This document shows positions 1-6,430 of a stretch of 61,401 nucleotides of DNA, one piece after another. The position numbers and the translations under genes were made by a program. Below the pieces are notes generated by a model that worked only from the letters and a program-made list of their open reading frames with translations, was not told where the DNA came from and did not search any database. Source of the DNA: CBDUMN01 sp965368335 (GTDB lineage: Bacteria; Pseudomonadota; Alphaproteobacteria; Rhodospirillales; JAPHRK01); contig CBDUMN010000006.1 in NCBI GenBank assembly GCA_965368335.1, positions 1 through 61,401 of the forward strand. The letters are read 5' to 3'. The number at the start of each line of letters is the position of its first letter. Within the stretch, counting starts at the first letter, position 1.

Positions 1-609
1 GTCTTCTTCCTTATAGTTGACGACTATTTCGGCTCCAAGTGAGCGGCAGGCTGCCGCTTTTTCGTCATTGCCAACCGTCGTGATAATTCGAACGCCCATG
101 GCTGAGGCTATCTGCAAAGCTGTGGTTCCGATACCGCTGGACCCGCCATGCACCAAAAGGGTTTCTCCTTCTTTTAACTGGGCTCTTTGGAAGAGGTTGG
201 TCCAGACGGTGAAGAAAGTTTCCGGCAGAGCGGCGGCTTCGATGATTGACAGGCCTTTGGGGACAGGAAGGCACTGAGCCGCCGGAGCGGGACAGTATTC
301 GGCATAACCGCCGCCGGTGATTAGCGCGCAGACCTCATCACCAATGGATTGGCCTTCCGCGCCTTCACCCAAAGCCACGACGGTCCCAGCTATTTCGAGG
401 CCTGGGATGTCGGAAGCACCCGGAGGCGGTGGCTAGCCGCCCATGCGCTGCAAGACGTCGGGCCGATTGATCCCGGCTGCCGCCACCTTAATCAAGACCT
501 CGCCTTCGCCCGGTTGCGGAGTGGGGCGGGCGCCGGTCTTTAACACCTCCGGCCCGCCAGGGGCGTCGAATTCGATGCAGGTCATGGTTTCGGGAACAGC
601 CGTGGTCAT
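1..609 (-). pseudogene. NAD(P)H:quinone oxidoreductase (PIG3-like, zinc-independent MDR family), amber-interrupted and cut by the window edge
   Basis: The reverse strand from the ATG at 609 translates to a medium-chain dehydrogenase/reductase of the quinone oxidoreductase PIG3 type. Visible are the N-terminal GroES-like stretch (AAGINRPDVLQR), the PPPPGASDIPGLEIAG segment, and the nucleotide-binding segment (LLVHGGSSGIGTTALQIA). Codon 59, at 435-433, is TAG in the same frame, where this family usually has Tyr or another residue just before PPPPG. Reading past it, the protein stays fully conserved to the window edge with no other lesion, so this is a recent nonsense change, a read-through codon or a sequence error rather than an old decayed gene. 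The C-terminus lies outside the window. It is divergent from the DUF1192 gene at 706, a pairing often seen in alphaproteobacteria. Confidence 0.85.
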
Positions 610-705
610 GGTGCTTAAATCTCGTCATATGGGATGGAAGAACAATCAAGTTGGCCGTAGTATGGCCGAAGCGACCAACCGTGACCAGAGGGGAGGAAAA
701 AGAAC

Positions 706-888
706 ATGGACTGGGATGATCTCGATCCGAAAACCAAGAAACCCAAACAGCGCAATCTGGACGATGTATCTATCGATGCGTTGCATGAATATATCGAAGA
801 CCTGGAAGCCGAGATCGAGCGGGTGAAGGCTGAAATCGAGAAAAAGAAGGCCGCCATCGCTGGGGCAGAGGCCTTTTTTAAGAAGTAG
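706..888 (+). CDS. DUF1192 family small coiled-coil protein
   Basis: This 60-residue protein matches the alphaproteobacterial DUF1192 family in length and layout: an acidic start (MDWDDLDPKTKK), a short conserved LDDVSIDALHEYIEDLEAEI stretch, then a charged helix ending in AGAEAFFKK. The second half is a heptad-like Glu/Lys helix expected to form a coiled coil. No enzymatic function is known for the family. The start is fixed by a strong purine-rich ribosome site (GGGGAGG) just upstream. The gene is divergent from the broken quinone oxidoreductase across about 96 bp. Its role is unknown; the frequent neighbourhood with the oxidoreductase hints at a shared context only. Confidence 0.85.
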   Translation: MDWDDLDPKTKKPKQRNLDDVSIDALHEYIEDLEAEIERVKAEIEKKKAAIAGAEAFFKK

Positions 889-892
889 TCGC

Positions 893-913
893 AGTTTAAC
901 TTGTTGTTAAACT
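893..913 (+). repeat. Hairpin just after the DUF1192 stop codon
   Basis: AGTTTAAC at 893-900 pairs perfectly with GTTAAACT at 906-913 around a 5-nt loop. It begins four bases after the DUF1192 stop. No T-run follows, so it is more likely a 3-prime stabilising hairpin than a terminator on its own. Confidence 0.5.
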
Positions 914-931
914 CAAGGATGGATACTGGCT

Positions 932-966
932 TTAAGTGAGGCAGATGTCTTTTCCTCCTCACTTAA
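932..966 (+). repeat. 10-bp perfect inverted repeat
   Basis: TTAAGTGAGG at 932-941 pairs with CCTCACTTAA at 957-966 around a 15-nt loop. A five-T run starts a few bases further on (972-976), so it could act as a weak terminator. It is the second of three consecutive stems after DUF1192. Confidence 0.55.
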
Positions 967-998
967 GTCCTCTTTTTGGACGCCTCCCTGTCGAACTC

Positions 999-1032
999 GC
1001 CGCTTCCGGCATATCAGGAAGCGGCGCTTTTT
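999..1032 (+). terminator. Rho-independent terminator
   Basis: GCCGCTTCC at 999-1007 pairs perfectly with GGAAGCGGC at 1017-1025 around a 9-nt loop, followed by GCTTTTTT. This is a canonical plus-strand terminator, about 110 bp after the DUF1192 stop. It ends either the DUF1192 transcript or a short RNA made of the three preceding stems. Confidence 0.85.
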
Positions 1033-1116
1033 TGATTTTGTATGATCCCCAAACATCTTGCTGCATCGCACAAAATAATGTTGCGCCGCACCATTATTTT
1101 TTTGTTTTTTCCTTGC

Positions 1117-1145
1117 TTGACCACAGTCAAACCAACGGTTACAGT
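1117..1145 (+). promoter_or_regulatory. Candidate promoter overlapped by a TTGAC-N4-GTCAA palindrome
   Basis: TTGACC at 1117-1122 and TACAGT at 1140-1145 are separated by 17 bp, a good sigma-70-type spacing. The -35 box lies inside a perfect palindrome, TTGAC-CACA-GTCAA (1117-1130), of the form bound by CRP/FNR-family regulators. Transcription would start near 1152 and run towards metY, 235 bp away. Boxes are seen; use and regulator are inferred. Confidence 0.4.
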
Positions 1146-1223
1146 TCCCACCGCTAAGGGAAACCCGGGCATCAAGACTCAGGGTTTTGTCAGGCGAGTT
1201 TGACAGGTTTTACAGGCATAAAA

Positions 1224-1251
1224 AGGGGCTGCCCAGCAAGAGGCGGCCCCT
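1224..1251. repeat. GC-rich hairpin in the metY upstream region
   Basis: A 10-bp stem with one G-T pair forms between 1224-1233 (AGGGGCTGCC) and 1242-1251 (GGCGGCCCCT) around an 8-nt loop. On the plus strand it is followed by TAAATAATTT. On the minus strand a run of five T follows, so it is terminator-like in that direction. It could end a short RNA from the 1117-1145 promoter or act as an attenuator for metY. Confidence 0.45.
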
Positions 1252-1386
1252 AAATAATTTGGGTCTATGCCATCGTGCTTCGATCCTTCAAAAATTGTAA
1301 AAAGCCATCTTTCCGCTCTTTTTTCCGTCCTGTCGAAGCGATATAGCTTTTGACCACAGTTTTAAAAAGACGAATGGGAGGCGGTC

Positions 1387-2682
1387 TTGGTCGACCCCAA
1401 ATTCATTAAGTTCGATACGCTGGCGCTTCATGCCGGTCAGCAACCCGATCCGGTTCATGGCTCTCGCGCCGTGCCGATTTATCAAACCACGTCCTACGTG
1501 TTTCCCGATGTGGGAACGGCGGCGGAGTTGTTTAATCTGGAGCGGCCGGGGCATGTCTATTCGCGGATTTCCAATCCCACCGTTTCGACGCTTGAAGAGA
1601 GGCTGTCGGCTCTTGAAGGTGGCGTTGGCGCGATCTGCACCGCCAGCGGTCAGGCGGCCTTGCATCTGGCGATAGCAACCTTGATGGGGGCGGGCGGCCA
1701 TATTGTCTGTTCGGCCAAGGTCTATGGCGGTACGCACAATATTCTCTACCACACCATGCCGCGCTTTGGCATTGAGACGACCTTCGTCGACCCGCGCGAC
1801 CCCAATGCCTTCAAAGAAGCGATCAGGCCCGAAACGCGCTTGGTGATTGGCGAAGTCCTGGGCAATCCGGGCTTGGAAGTAATGAATGTGCGGGCGGTGG
1901 CCGATATTGCTCATGCCGCCGGGGTGCCTTTGCTGATCGATTCGACCTTCACCACGCCTTATCTGTTTAAGCCTTTCGATCATGGGGCCGACTTGATCAT
2001 GCATTCGGCGACCAAGTTCCTGGGCGGCCATGGCATCGCTATCGGCGGTGCTTTGATCGATGGCGGGACCTTCGACTGGGAAGCGCACGCCGAGAAGTAT
2101 CCGACCCTGACCGAGCCCTACGCGGGCTACCACGGTCTGGATTTCGCCGAAGAGTATGGGCCTGTGGCGTTCATCATGCGGGCTCGTTCGGAAGGGCTCC
2201 GCGATTTCGGCGCCTGCCTCTCGCCGCAAAACGCCTTTTACATTCTGCAAGGGGTGGAGACCCTGCCCATGCGGATGGCCCGTCATTGCGAAAGTGCGAC
2301 GATCATCGCCGAGTTTCTCAACGGCCATGAGGCTGTGGACTGGGTCAATTATCCGGCCCTGGCCTCCCATGCCGACCATGACTTGGCCGCCGACATGCTT
2401 CCCAAGGGCTGTGGCGGCATCCTGAGTTTCGGGATCAAAGGCGGGCGCGATGCTGGGCGCAAGTTCATTGAGCGGATGGCCGTATTCTCCCATCTCGCCA
2501 ATATTGGCGACGCCAAGAGCTTGGTGATTCATCCGGCCAGCACCACCCATCAGCAAATGGATGCGGCCTCTATGAAGGCTGCTGGCCTTGATGAAGGGTT
2601 GGTCCGGCTTTCTGTCGGGCTCGAAGATGTCGGCGACCTGATCGACGATTTGAAACAGGCGCTCCGCGCCTCGCAGAAATAG
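1387..2682 (+). CDS. metY: O-acetylhomoserine sulfhydrylase (O-acetylhomoserine aminocarboxypropyltransferase)
   Basis: This 431-residue protein is a Cys/Met-metabolism PLP enzyme of the O-acetylhomoserine sulfhydrylase type, which makes homocysteine from O-acetylhomoserine and sulfide in cytosolic methionine synthesis. The N-terminus FDTLALHAGQ and the block YSRISNPTVSTLEERLSALE are typical, and the PLP lysine is K210 in HSATKFLGGHG. The length fits MetY better than the roughly 400-residue MetZ/MetB enzymes. The start is TTG at 1387, supported by GGGAGG a few bases upstream. It heads a tight run of genes (hydrolase, two thioesterases, glycosylase). O-succinylhomoserine use cannot be excluded from sequence alone. 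Confidence 0.9.
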   Translation: MVDPKFIKFDTLALHAGQQPDPVHGSRAVPIYQTTSYVFPDVGTAAELFNLERPGHVYSRISNPTVSTLEERLSALEGGVGAICTASGQAALHLAIATLMGAGGHIVCSAKVYGGTHNILYHTMPRFGIETTFVDPRDPNAFKEAIRPETRLVIGEVLGNPGLEVMNVRAVADIAHAAGVPLLIDSTFTTPYLFKPFDHGADLIMHSATKFLGGHGIAIGGALIDGGTFDWEAHAEKYPTLTEPYAGYHGLDFAEEYGPVAFIMRARSEGLRDFGACLSPQNAFYILQGVETLPMRMARHCESATIIAEFLNGHEAVDWVNYPALASHADHDLAADMLPKGCGGILSFGIKGGRDAGRKFIERMAVFSHLANIGDAKSLVIHPASTTHQQMDAASMKAAGLDEGLVRLSVGLEDVGDLIDDLKQALRASQK

Positions 2683-2691
2683 GGGGTGGCT

Positions 2692-3480
2692 ATGGAGATT
2701 AGCGTCAACGGCAAGAAAACCTTCATCGCCACGGGCGGTAAAGAATTCGACAAGGAAAAACCCGCCGCCATCCTGATTCACGGAGCGGGGATGGATCACA
2801 CGGTCTGGTATCTGCAATCGCGCTACTTTGCCCATCACGGGCGGAGTCTGCTGGCCGTCGATTTGCCGGGGCACGGTCGGTCGGAAGGGCCGGTGATCGA
2901 CAGCATCGGCGGTATGGCCGATTGGGTGATCGCCCTGATGGACGAGTTAGGTGTCGAGAAAGCCGCGCTGGCCGGTCACTCCATGGGAGCCCTGATTAGT
3001 CTGGAGACTGCATCCCGCGCGCCGGAGCGGATCACCGGCATTGGCCTGCTGGGTGTCGCCGCATTGATGAAGGGACACCCGGAATTGATCGGCGCGGCCG
3101 AGCGTAACGACCATTTGGCCTTCGATCTGGTCAATTCCTGGGGACATGGGAAGCCGTCTCATATCGGAGGTCATCAACAACCGGGCCTTTGGATGATGGG
3201 CGGCGTCAACCGCCTGCTTGAGCGGAGCGGCCCCGGTGTTATGCACAACGATCTTGTCGCCTGCGACCGCTATGAAGGAGCCGTTGAAGCGGCCAAGAAG
3301 GTTGGCTGTAAGGCGACGCTCATTCTCGGGAAGCTCGATATGATGGCCCCGCCGCGCAACGCCAGGGATTTGCAGGAAAATCTCAGCGATTGCGAAACCA
3401 TCCTGATTGAGGCGTGCGGCCATACCATGATGGTCGAAAAGCCGCAGGAGACGCTGGACGCTATGAAGCGGGTACTCTAG
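2692..3480 (+). CDS. Alpha/beta-hydrolase fold protein
   Basis: This 262-residue cytosolic hydrolase has the full catalytic triad: nucleophile S97 in AGHSMGA, an acid at D216 (GKLDMMAPP) and H244 (CGHTMMVEKP). The oxyanion region is LIHGAGMDHTVW. The substrate is not predictable; such proteins act as esterases, lactonases or C-C hydrolases. I chose ATG 2692 over the in-frame GTG at 2686 because GGGGGT lies just upstream of it. It begins 9 bp after metY and its TAG stop directly abuts the ATG of the next gene, so it is cotranscribed. The thioesterase neighbours suggest an acyl-ester substrate, which is inference. Confidence 0.85.
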   Translation: MEISVNGKKTFIATGGKEFDKEKPAAILIHGAGMDHTVWYLQSRYFAHHGRSLLAVDLPGHGRSEGPVIDSIGGMADWVIALMDELGVEKAALAGHSMGALISLETASRAPERITGIGLLGVAALMKGHPELIGAAERNDHLAFDLVNSWGHGKPSHIGGHQQPGLWMMGGVNRLLERSGPGVMHNDLVACDRYEGAVEAAKKVGCKATLILGKLDMMAPPRNARDLQENLSDCETILIEACGHTMMVEKPQETLDAMKRVL

Positions 3481-3921
3481 ATGGCCGAGAAGCTCGTTGA
3501 AACCCGCAATCGTTATCCGCACCTTCTGCCAGTCCAGACCCGTTGGGCGGATAACGATCTGTATGGTCACGTTAACAATGTGACCTATTACAGCTATTTC
3601 GATACGGTGGTGAATTGCTACCTGATCGATGAAGGCGGGCTCGATATCCATGCGGCTAAAGTGATTGGCATCGCTGTGGAAACCCATTGTAACTTCAATG
3701 ACTCGGTGGCCTATCCCGAGCCGTTGGAGGCGGGGTTGAGAGTCGGAAAGCTGGGAAACTCCTCGGTGCGTTACGAAATTGGCATCTTTAAAAAAGGGGC
3801 TGATGAAGCTGCAGCGCAGGGACATTTCGTCCATGTTTTCGTGGATCGCGCCAGTAACCGCCCGGTGCCCATTCCGCCGCCGATCCGGGCGGCTCTCGAA
3901 CGGATTGTCGTGGAGGACTGA
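3481..3921 (+). CDS. Hotdog-fold acyl-CoA thioesterase, copy 1
   Basis: This 146-residue protein is a 4HBT hotdog thioesterase of the FadM/YbgC type, expected to hydrolyse acyl-CoA thioesters in the cytosol. The active-site helix motif RWADNDLYGHVNNVTYYSYFD contains the conserved acidic pair and GHVNN. The C-terminal strand GHFVHVFVDRASNRPVPIP is typical. The start codon directly follows the stop of the hydrolase gene, and the next gene begins 4 bp after its stop. The downstream neighbour is a clear paralogue sharing the same motifs throughout, so the pair arose by tandem duplication. Substrate chain length is not predictable. Confidence 0.88.
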   Translation: MAEKLVETRNRYPHLLPVQTRWADNDLYGHVNNVTYYSYFDTVVNCYLIDEGGLDIHAAKVIGIAVETHCNFNDSVAYPEPLEAGLRVGKLGNSSVRYEIGIFKKGADEAAAQGHFVHVFVDRASNRPVPIPPPIRAALERIVVED

Positions 3922-3925
3922 ACCG

Positions 3926-4348
3926 ATGGCCTGGACGCGGAACGATTTCACTTACCTCACGCCGATACCGACCCGGTGGAACGACAACGACATGCTGGGT
4001 CACGTTAACAATGTGATTTACTACAGCTATTTCGAGGCTGTGGTGGTGCGTTTTCTGATGGAGAAGTGCGGGGTCGATTGGGGCGAAGATCGTTATATCC
4101 CTTACGCCGCTGAAAACCTTTGCCGCTACAAGAAGCCGGTGGCGTTTCCGGAAGAACTGGTCGGGGCCATGCGGATTGATAAGATCGGCAACACCAGCTT
4201 TACCTACGATTTGGCTTTGTTCAGTGAAAAATGGGAGGGGCCCGCCGCCGAGGGACATTGGGTTCATGTTTTTGTCGACCGCGAAACCGAGCGTCCGGTG
4301 CCGATCCCCGAGAACATCCGCTCTCAATTGACGGAATTCCAAAAATGA
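3926..4348 (+). CDS. Hotdog-fold acyl-CoA thioesterase, copy 2
   Basis: This 140-residue 4HBT thioesterase has the active-site motif RWNDNDMLGHVNNVIYYSYFE and the C-terminal strand GHWVHVFVDRETERPVPIP, closely matching the preceding gene. I chose ATG 3926, preceded by GGAGG about 9 bases upstream; a longer in-frame reading would overlap the first thioesterase. The stop TGA overlaps the ATG of the glycosylase gene (ATGA at 4345-4348), showing translational coupling. The middle third (the substrate-side region around LCRYKKPVAFPEELV) differs most from copy 1, which suggests different acyl specificity. That last point is inference. Confidence 0.88.
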   Translation: MAWTRNDFTYLTPIPTRWNDNDMLGHVNNVIYYSYFEAVVVRFLMEKCGVDWGEDRYIPYAAENLCRYKKPVAFPEELVGAMRIDKIGNTSFTYDLALFSEKWEGPAAEGHWVHVFVDRETERPVPIPENIRSQLTEFQK

Positions 4349-4959
4349 TCGATGCCGCCGTCATCGCCGAAGGCATGGCGGCGCTGGCCGAGTGTGATCC
4401 CGATGTGGCGGAAGGCTGGGCCCTGGTCGGCGATCCGGAACCCCGTATTCGTCCGCACGGCTTCGAGGCTCTGCTGCGGATTATTGTTTCCCAACAACTC
4501 TCGACCCAGGTCGCTGCGGCAATTATGGGACGGCTCGAAATCCGTTTGCCGGATATGTCGGCGGAGGCGTTTTTGGCGCTCGACGATGAAAGCTTGAGAG
4601 CTTGCGGTCTTTCGGGGCGGAAAATCGAATACGGTCGGGGAATCGCCGAAAAAATTGCGGCAGATGAGTTGAATCTGACGGTCCTTATGGAAGAGAAAGA
4701 TGAAGACGTGATCGGGTAGCTGGTCGCTTTACGCGGCATTGGGGTCTGGAGCGCTGAAATTTACGCCATGTTCAGCCTTGGGCGGCGGGATGTTTTTCCG
4801 GCCGACGATTTGGCCCTGCAGGAAGCGTTGAAACGCCTCAAAAATCTCGATAATCGACCCTCAGGCGGCGAGGCTCGTGCGATGGTTGAACATTGGTCAC
4901 CCTGGCGGTCTGTCGGGGCTTTGTTCCTCTGGCGATATTACCGTGGTGCGCCACAATAA
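4345..4959 (+). pseudogene. DNA-3-methyladenine glycosylase II (AlkA-like, HhH-GPD family) interrupted by an amber codon
   Basis: The frame from ATG 4345 to 4959 encodes a 204-codon HhH-GPD glycosylase that would excise alkylated bases. The N-terminal part has GFEALLRIIVSQQLSTQVAA. The C-terminal part has the helix-hairpin-helix LRGIGVWSAEIY and the catalytic aspartate region VFPADDLALQ. Codon 125 (4717-4719) is TAG, in the short loop just before the HhH, at a position that varies in the family. Termination there would give a 124-residue fragment without the HhH and catalytic Asp. Both halves are otherwise well conserved, so the lesion is recent, suppressed or a sequence error. It is coupled to the thioesterase gene by ATGA overlap. 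Confidence 0.85.
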
Positions 4960-5062
4960 TCGTAAGCTGTTACATTTAGTTACACTTCTAATTGATTGCG
5001 GTCATAATCAGGTTGCATCAACTTCTTATAGGGTGCCCTGACGAAAATTTCGGGAAGCCGCT

Positions 5063-6430
5063 ATGTCTCAATCTATGAAGAAAAAAGCTCTCTTTCTCCT
5101 GCCCATCCTTTTCGGGCTTGTCGTTTTAGCTATCGGAATTTCATCAAAGAGCGGTCCTGAACAACAGCCGCCCAGTGAAACAGCAAGAGCCGTTCGTTTT
5201 ATCGAGGCGCAAAAAACACCTGTCGTCCCGCGGGTTATCGGCTACGGTGCAGTGAAACCCGAAAGCGTCTGGAACGCCGTGGCGCGGGTAAAAGGCGCCG
5301 TGACCTATGTGGATGAAAACTTCAAGAAAGGCGCTATTCTTCTTAAAGGTACCGAAATTATTCGTATCGATCCCACCGACTATGAATTGGCGGTGGCTCA
5401 GGCGGCGGCGAATATCCGTTCGGCTCGCGCGCAACTGGAAGAACTTTCCGTTACCGAGGCCAACACCGAGACCTCTCTTGAGATCGAGAAGCGGGTTCTT
5501 AAGCTGCGTGAAGCGGAAGTTGCGCGGAAGGAAAAACTGATTAAGCGCGGCGCGGCGTCCCAATCGACGCTCGATCAGGCGCAACGTGATCTTTTGGCCC
5601 AAGGTCAGCAAATTCAAGCGCTGACCAATACGCTCAATTTAGTGCCCACGCAACGGAAAGTGATTGAGGAGCAGCTTGCCGTCTATGAAGCTCAGTTGGG
5701 GGCGGCGAAGCTTGATTTGGAGCGGACGAGGATTGTCTTGCCGTTCAATGCCCGCATTGCCGAGGCTAATGTGGAGCCGACCCAGCATGTTCAGCAGGGT
5801 GAACTGATGGCGGTCGCCGATTCGATCCAAACCTCCGAGGTTGAGGCGCAGGTGCCGATAGAGCGCTTCAGGTTGGCTACCGAAGCCGCTTCACACGATG
5901 AAATCGGCCCCCTGGAGGAAAGTGCGCCCGATTTACGGGAACGCATAGGGTTAAGCGCGACTATTCACCTCCATTCAGGTGATTTGAGCCTTAGCTGGCC
6001 GGGGCGTTTCGTTCGAATTAGCGATACGGTAGACCCTAAGACCCGAACCGTCGGGGTTATTGTCGCCGCTGATGATACCTACGCCAAGGCCGTTCCGGGC
6101 GCTCGACCGCCGTTGGTCAAGGGGATGTTCGTTCAGGTCGAAGTGCGGGGGCAGACGACCGAACCTCTGTCGGTCGTACCGCGTACGGCGATGCATGGAA
6201 GAACGGTTTATCTGGTCAATAAGGAAAACCGGCTTGAGGTCCGCCCGGTGACCGTGAAGTTCGTTCAGGGAAATATTGCGATTATCTCTCAAGGGCTTGA
6301 AACGGGAGATCGTGTTATCGTTTCCGATATCAGCCCGGCGCTTGACGGAATGTTATTGATGCCGACGGATGATGCGGCTTTGGCTGGCCGTGTGCTGGCT
6401 GAAGCCAAGGGAGAAGGGGACGTTCGATGA
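5063..6430 (+). CDS. RND efflux periplasmic adaptor subunit (HlyD/MFP family)
   Basis: This 455-residue adaptor links an inner-membrane RND pump to an outer-membrane channel. It has a single N-terminal anchor (about residues 8-28, ALFLLPILFGLVVLAIGI), a barrel-lipoyl half, a long alpha-hairpin (about residues 110-220, rich in EIEKRVLKLREAEVARKEKL-type heptads), then the second lipoyl half (LDLERTRIVLPFNARIAEANVEPTQHVQQGELMAVA) and the membrane-proximal domain. It overlaps the pump gene by 4 bp (ATGA). No outer-membrane factor or local regulator is present, so it probably uses a TolC-like channel encoded elsewhere. Substrates are unknown. Confidence 0.9.
   Translation: MSQSMKKKALFLLPILFGLVVLAIGISSKSGPEQQPPSETARAVRFIEAQKTPVVPRVIGYGAVKPESVWNAVARVKGAVTYVDENFKKGAILLKGTEIIRIDPTDYELAVAQAAANIRSARAQLEELSVTEANTETSLEIEKRVLKLREAEVARKEKLIKRGAASQSTLDQAQRDLLAQGQQIQALTNTLNLVPTQRKVIEEQLAVYEAQLGAAKLDLERTRIVLPFNARIAEANVEPTQHVQQGELMAVADSIQTSEVEAQVPIERFRLATEAASHDEIGPLEESAPDLRERIGLSATIHLHSGDLSLSWPGRFVRISDTVDPKTRTVGVIVAADDTYAKAVPGARPPLVKGMFVQVEVRGQTTEPLSVVPRTAMHGRTVYLVNKENRLEVRPVTVKFVQGNIAIISQGLETGDRVIVSDISPALDGMLLMPTDDAALAGRVLAEAKGEGDVR

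Larger units (their letters stand above)
889..1386. other. 498-bp non-coding gap with several hairpins and a candidate promoter
   Basis: No convincing gene lies here. The interval holds, in order, a small hairpin after DUF1192 (893-913), a second perfect stem (932-966), a rho-independent terminator (999-1032), a promoter-like pair of boxes (1117-1145) and a GC-rich stem (1224-1251). After that comes unstructured sequence up to the TTG start of metY. Short open frames here lack ribosome sites and protein-like composition. The interval could hold the metY leader or a small RNA running from about 1152 to about 1260. Confidence 0.5.

Noticed and set aside
1150..1386. SAM-I or SAM-II riboswitch upstream of metY
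   Set aside because: The conserved core sequences and pseudoknot of these classes are not present; only a GC-rich stem and a promoter-like pair are seen.
1288..2874. Long minus-strand open frame antisense to metY
   Set aside because: It is a shadow of metY: atypical Arg/His/Gly-rich composition, no ribosome site, no recognisable domain.
2947..3951. Minus-strand open frame opposite the hydrolase and thioesterase
   Set aside because: It overlaps two well-supported genes and has no protein-family features.
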